NCBI GenBank assembly: GCA_902617285.1
Contig: CACMVZ010000001.1
Coordinates: forward strand, 1 to 64,000
DNA from: an uncultured Bacteroidota bacterium
GTDB taxonomy: Bacteria > Bacteroidota > Bacteroidia > Flavobacteriales > Flavobacteriaceae
Length of the DNA: 64,000 bases
Direction: 5' to 3'
The notes below the pieces were generated by a model, which saw nothing but the letters and a program-made list of their open reading frames with translations, ran no database searches and was not told the origin of the DNA. Below are positions 62,468 to 64,000 of the stretch, in pieces. Position 1 is the stretch's first letter, and the number at the start of each line of letters is the position of its first letter. Made by a program: the position numbers and the translations under genes.

Positions 62468-64000
62468 AATTTGATGTAAAAAATATTGATAAAAAAGTTT
62501 TACTGAATCTTTTCAAAAATATGCTCAAATCAAGAATGATTGAAGAGAAAATGATAATTCTTCTTAGACAAGGAAAGGTATCAAAATGGTTTAGTGGAAT
62601 TGGTCAAGAAGCTATTTCAACAGGTGTAACTCTTGCTTTGGATAATGATGAATATATACTTCCTATGCATAGAAATTTATCCGTTTTCACATCTAGAGAA
62701 ATTCCTTTAGATAAATTATTTGCTCAGTGGCAAGGAAAACAAGAGGGGTTTACAAAAGGAAGAGATAGAAGTTTTCATTTTGGATCTAATGAACATCATA
62801 TAGTTGGAATGATATCACATTTAGGACCCCAAATGGGGGTTGCTTGTGGTATTGCTCTTTCAAATAAATTAAAGGGTAATAATAAATTATGTGCTGTGTT
62901 TACTGGAGATGGTGGAACAAGTCAGGGAGATTTTCACGAATCATTAAATCTAGCATCAACCTGGAATCTTCCTGTAATATTTTGTATTGAAAATAATGGA
63001 TATGGACTATCTACACCAGTTAATGAGCAGTACGCCATTGAAGATCTCGCAGATAGAGCAGCTGGTTACAACATGGATTCATATGTAATTGATGGAAACA
63101 ATGTTATTGATGTTTATAATTGTTTGAAAGAAGTATCAGAAAAAATGAGATCTGACAATAAGCCTGCTCTTATTGAGTTTAAAACATTTAGAATGAAAGG
63201 TCATGAAGAAGCTAGTGGTCAAGCATATATAGATCCTGAGATAATAGAAGAGTGGTCTAAAAAGGATCCTATAAAGCATTTTGAGAAATTCTTGATAAAA
63301 TCCAAGCATCTAAATAGTAAGACTCTTAAAGTGATTAAAAATGATCTTGAGAAAGAAATTGATTCCAATTGGGATAAAGCTAAATCTTATGCTGAAACTA
63401 AGTTTGATGAGAATCTAGAACTTAATGATGTATATAAGGATTTTATAGCCGCTAATAATCAAGTAGATGGTTCAATAAATGGAGAATTTAGGTTTGTAGA
63501 TGCAATTAAGAAGGGAATTGACGAATCTATGTCAAAATATGATAATCTAATTATTATGGGGCAAGATATAGCTGAATATGGGGGTGTATTTAAGGTAACT
63601 GAAGGTTTGATTGAGAAATATGGTAAAGAAAGAGTTTTTAATACACCGCTTTGCGAGTCAGCTATTCTATCCGCAGCATATGGTTTATCTGTAGGTGGTT
63701 ATAAATCAATTGTTGAAATGCAGTTTGCAGACTTTATAAGCTCTGGATTTACAGCCATTGTTAACCTAATAGCCAAATCTAATTATAGGTGGTCTCAGAA
63801 CTCAGATATAGTAGTAAGAATGCCATGTGGTGGTGGAGTAGGGGCTGGTCCTTTTCATTCTCAATCAAATGAAGTATGGTTTACTAAAGTACCTGGTTTA
63901 AAGATCGTATATCCGTCCCATTCATATGAGGCTAAAGGTCTATTAAATGCTTCAATTGAAGATCCTAACCCCGTAATGTATTTTGAGCATAAATATATAT
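62464..64000 (+). CDS. fused alpha/beta 2-oxoacid dehydrogenase E1, canonical motifs (cut by window end)
   Basis: ATG 62464 overlaps the ung stop (ATGA). About 512 residues are visible before the window ends; the true length is probably near 660. Alpha part: RMIEEKMIILLRQGKVSKWFSGIGQEA, TPP motif GDGGTSQG at 148-155 with ENN at 176-178. Beta part begins near residue 340 (FRFVDAIKKGIDESM, IMGQDIAEYGGVFKVTEGL, VFNTPLCESAIL). It probably feeds a branched-chain or pyruvate-type complex. The classical motif contrasts with the altered one in the E1 at 44862. It is the last gene visible of the aroC-ung run. Confidence 0.9.
   Translation, partial: MKFDVKNIDKKVLLNLFKNMLKSRMIEEKMIILLRQGKVSKWFSGIGQEAISTGVTLALDNDEYILPMHRNLSVFTSREIPLDKLFAQWQGKQEGFTKGRDRSFHFGSNEHHIVGMISHLGPQMGVACGIALSNKLKGNNKLCAVFTGDGGTSQGDFHESLNLASTWNLPVIFCIENNGYGLSTPVNEQYAIEDLADRAAGYNMDSYVIDGNNVIDVYNCLKEVSEKMRSDNKPALIEFKTFRMKGHEEASGQAYIDPEIIEEWSKKDPIKHFEKFLIKSKHLNSKTLKVIKNDLEKEIDSNWDKAKSYAETKFDENLELNDVYKDFIAANNQVDGSINGEFRFVDAIKKGIDESMSKYDNLIIMGQDIAEYGGVFKVTEGLIEKYGKERVFNTPLCESAILSAAYGLSVGGYKSIVEMQFADFISSGFTAIVNLIAKSNYRWSQNSDIVVRMPCGGGVGAGPFHSQSNEVWFTKVPGLKIVYPSHSYEAKGLLNASIEDPNPVMYFEHKYI

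Overview
The window reads as one contiguous chromosomal piece of a streamlined, AT-rich flavobacterium (Bacteroidota, class Flavobacteriia), probably marine. The signs are: promoter -7 boxes of the Bacteroidota type TAnnTTTG, one with a well-spaced -33 TTG in front of the tRNA pair; almost no Shine-Dalgarno sequences; signal peptides that end just before a Gln; many Cys-anchored lipoproteins; alpha/beta-fused 2-oxoacid dehydrogenase E1 proteins; and gene neighbourhoods I recognise from Flavobacteriia (phoH-purC, holA beside an HsdR-N-like gene, prfB beside dnaB). Genes are packed with very short gaps, and no stretch over 300 bases lacks a gene. I see no insertion sequence, prophage, CRISPR array, rRNA or plasmid function.

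Layout. 1-300: tRNA-Leu(GAG) and tRNA-Lys(TTT) on the minus strand. 0.3-4.8 kb: shikimate kinase, a phosphoribosyltransferase, an FKBP-like surface lipoprotein, a small barrel protein and a split transketolase. 4.8-9.6 kb: lptG-like permease, accA, dnaB and prfB, the last needing a +1 programmed frameshift. 9.6-14.3 kb: exported metalloprotease, then a PLP-enzyme pair that looks like cysteate synthase plus cysteate fatty-acyltransferase (capnine sulfonolipid synthesis). 14.3-18.3 kb: dnaN, a SAM hydroxide adenosyltransferase, phoH and purC. 18.3-24.3 kb: a six-gene minus-strand operon (oxidoreductase, PLP homeostasis protein, DnaQ-like exonuclease, K+ channel, miaA, M20 peptidase). 24.3-29.8 kb: pcm, smpB, GNAT, glyA, glutaminyl cyclase, SDR and a transaldolase-like protein. 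29.8-41.9 kb: thioredoxin-fold lipoprotein, YbiT-type ABC-F, pheT, recG, amidohydrolase, UvrD-type helicase and OmpA-like lipoprotein, with one clear two-way terminator. 42-44.9 kb: glycosyltransferase, a PD-(D/E)XK protein, holA and a frameshifted lipoprotein gene. 44.9-58 kb: fused E1, pseudo-M1 barrel protein, uvrA, ggt, glmM-like mutase, acyltransferase and TlpA. 58-64 kb: FAD oxidoreductase, aroC, dicarboxylate symporter, ung and a second fused E1 cut by the window edge.

How the genes fit together. Most are housekeeping: replication and repair (dnaB, dnaN, holA, uvrA, recG, ung), translation (tRNAs, pheT, prfB, smpB, miaA) and aromatic, purine, one-carbon and acyl metabolism. The lineage-specific layer is the cell envelope: the sulfonolipid pair, lipid A-type acyltransferase, LptG, OmpA, exported peptidases, and a glutaminyl cyclase whose likely substrates (secreted proteins starting with Gln) are encoded in the same window.

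The most interesting signals are the capnine pair, the all-Gln signal-peptidase sites together with the cyclase, a poly-T tract that takes a lipoprotein gene out of frame, the RF2 frameshift with an intact internal Shine-Dalgarno in a phylum that otherwise ignores such sites, and several proteins whose catalytic motifs are altered (ABC-F second site, M1 peptidase, GIY-YIG domain, E1 metal site). I do not see a clearly new multi-gene defence or mobile system.
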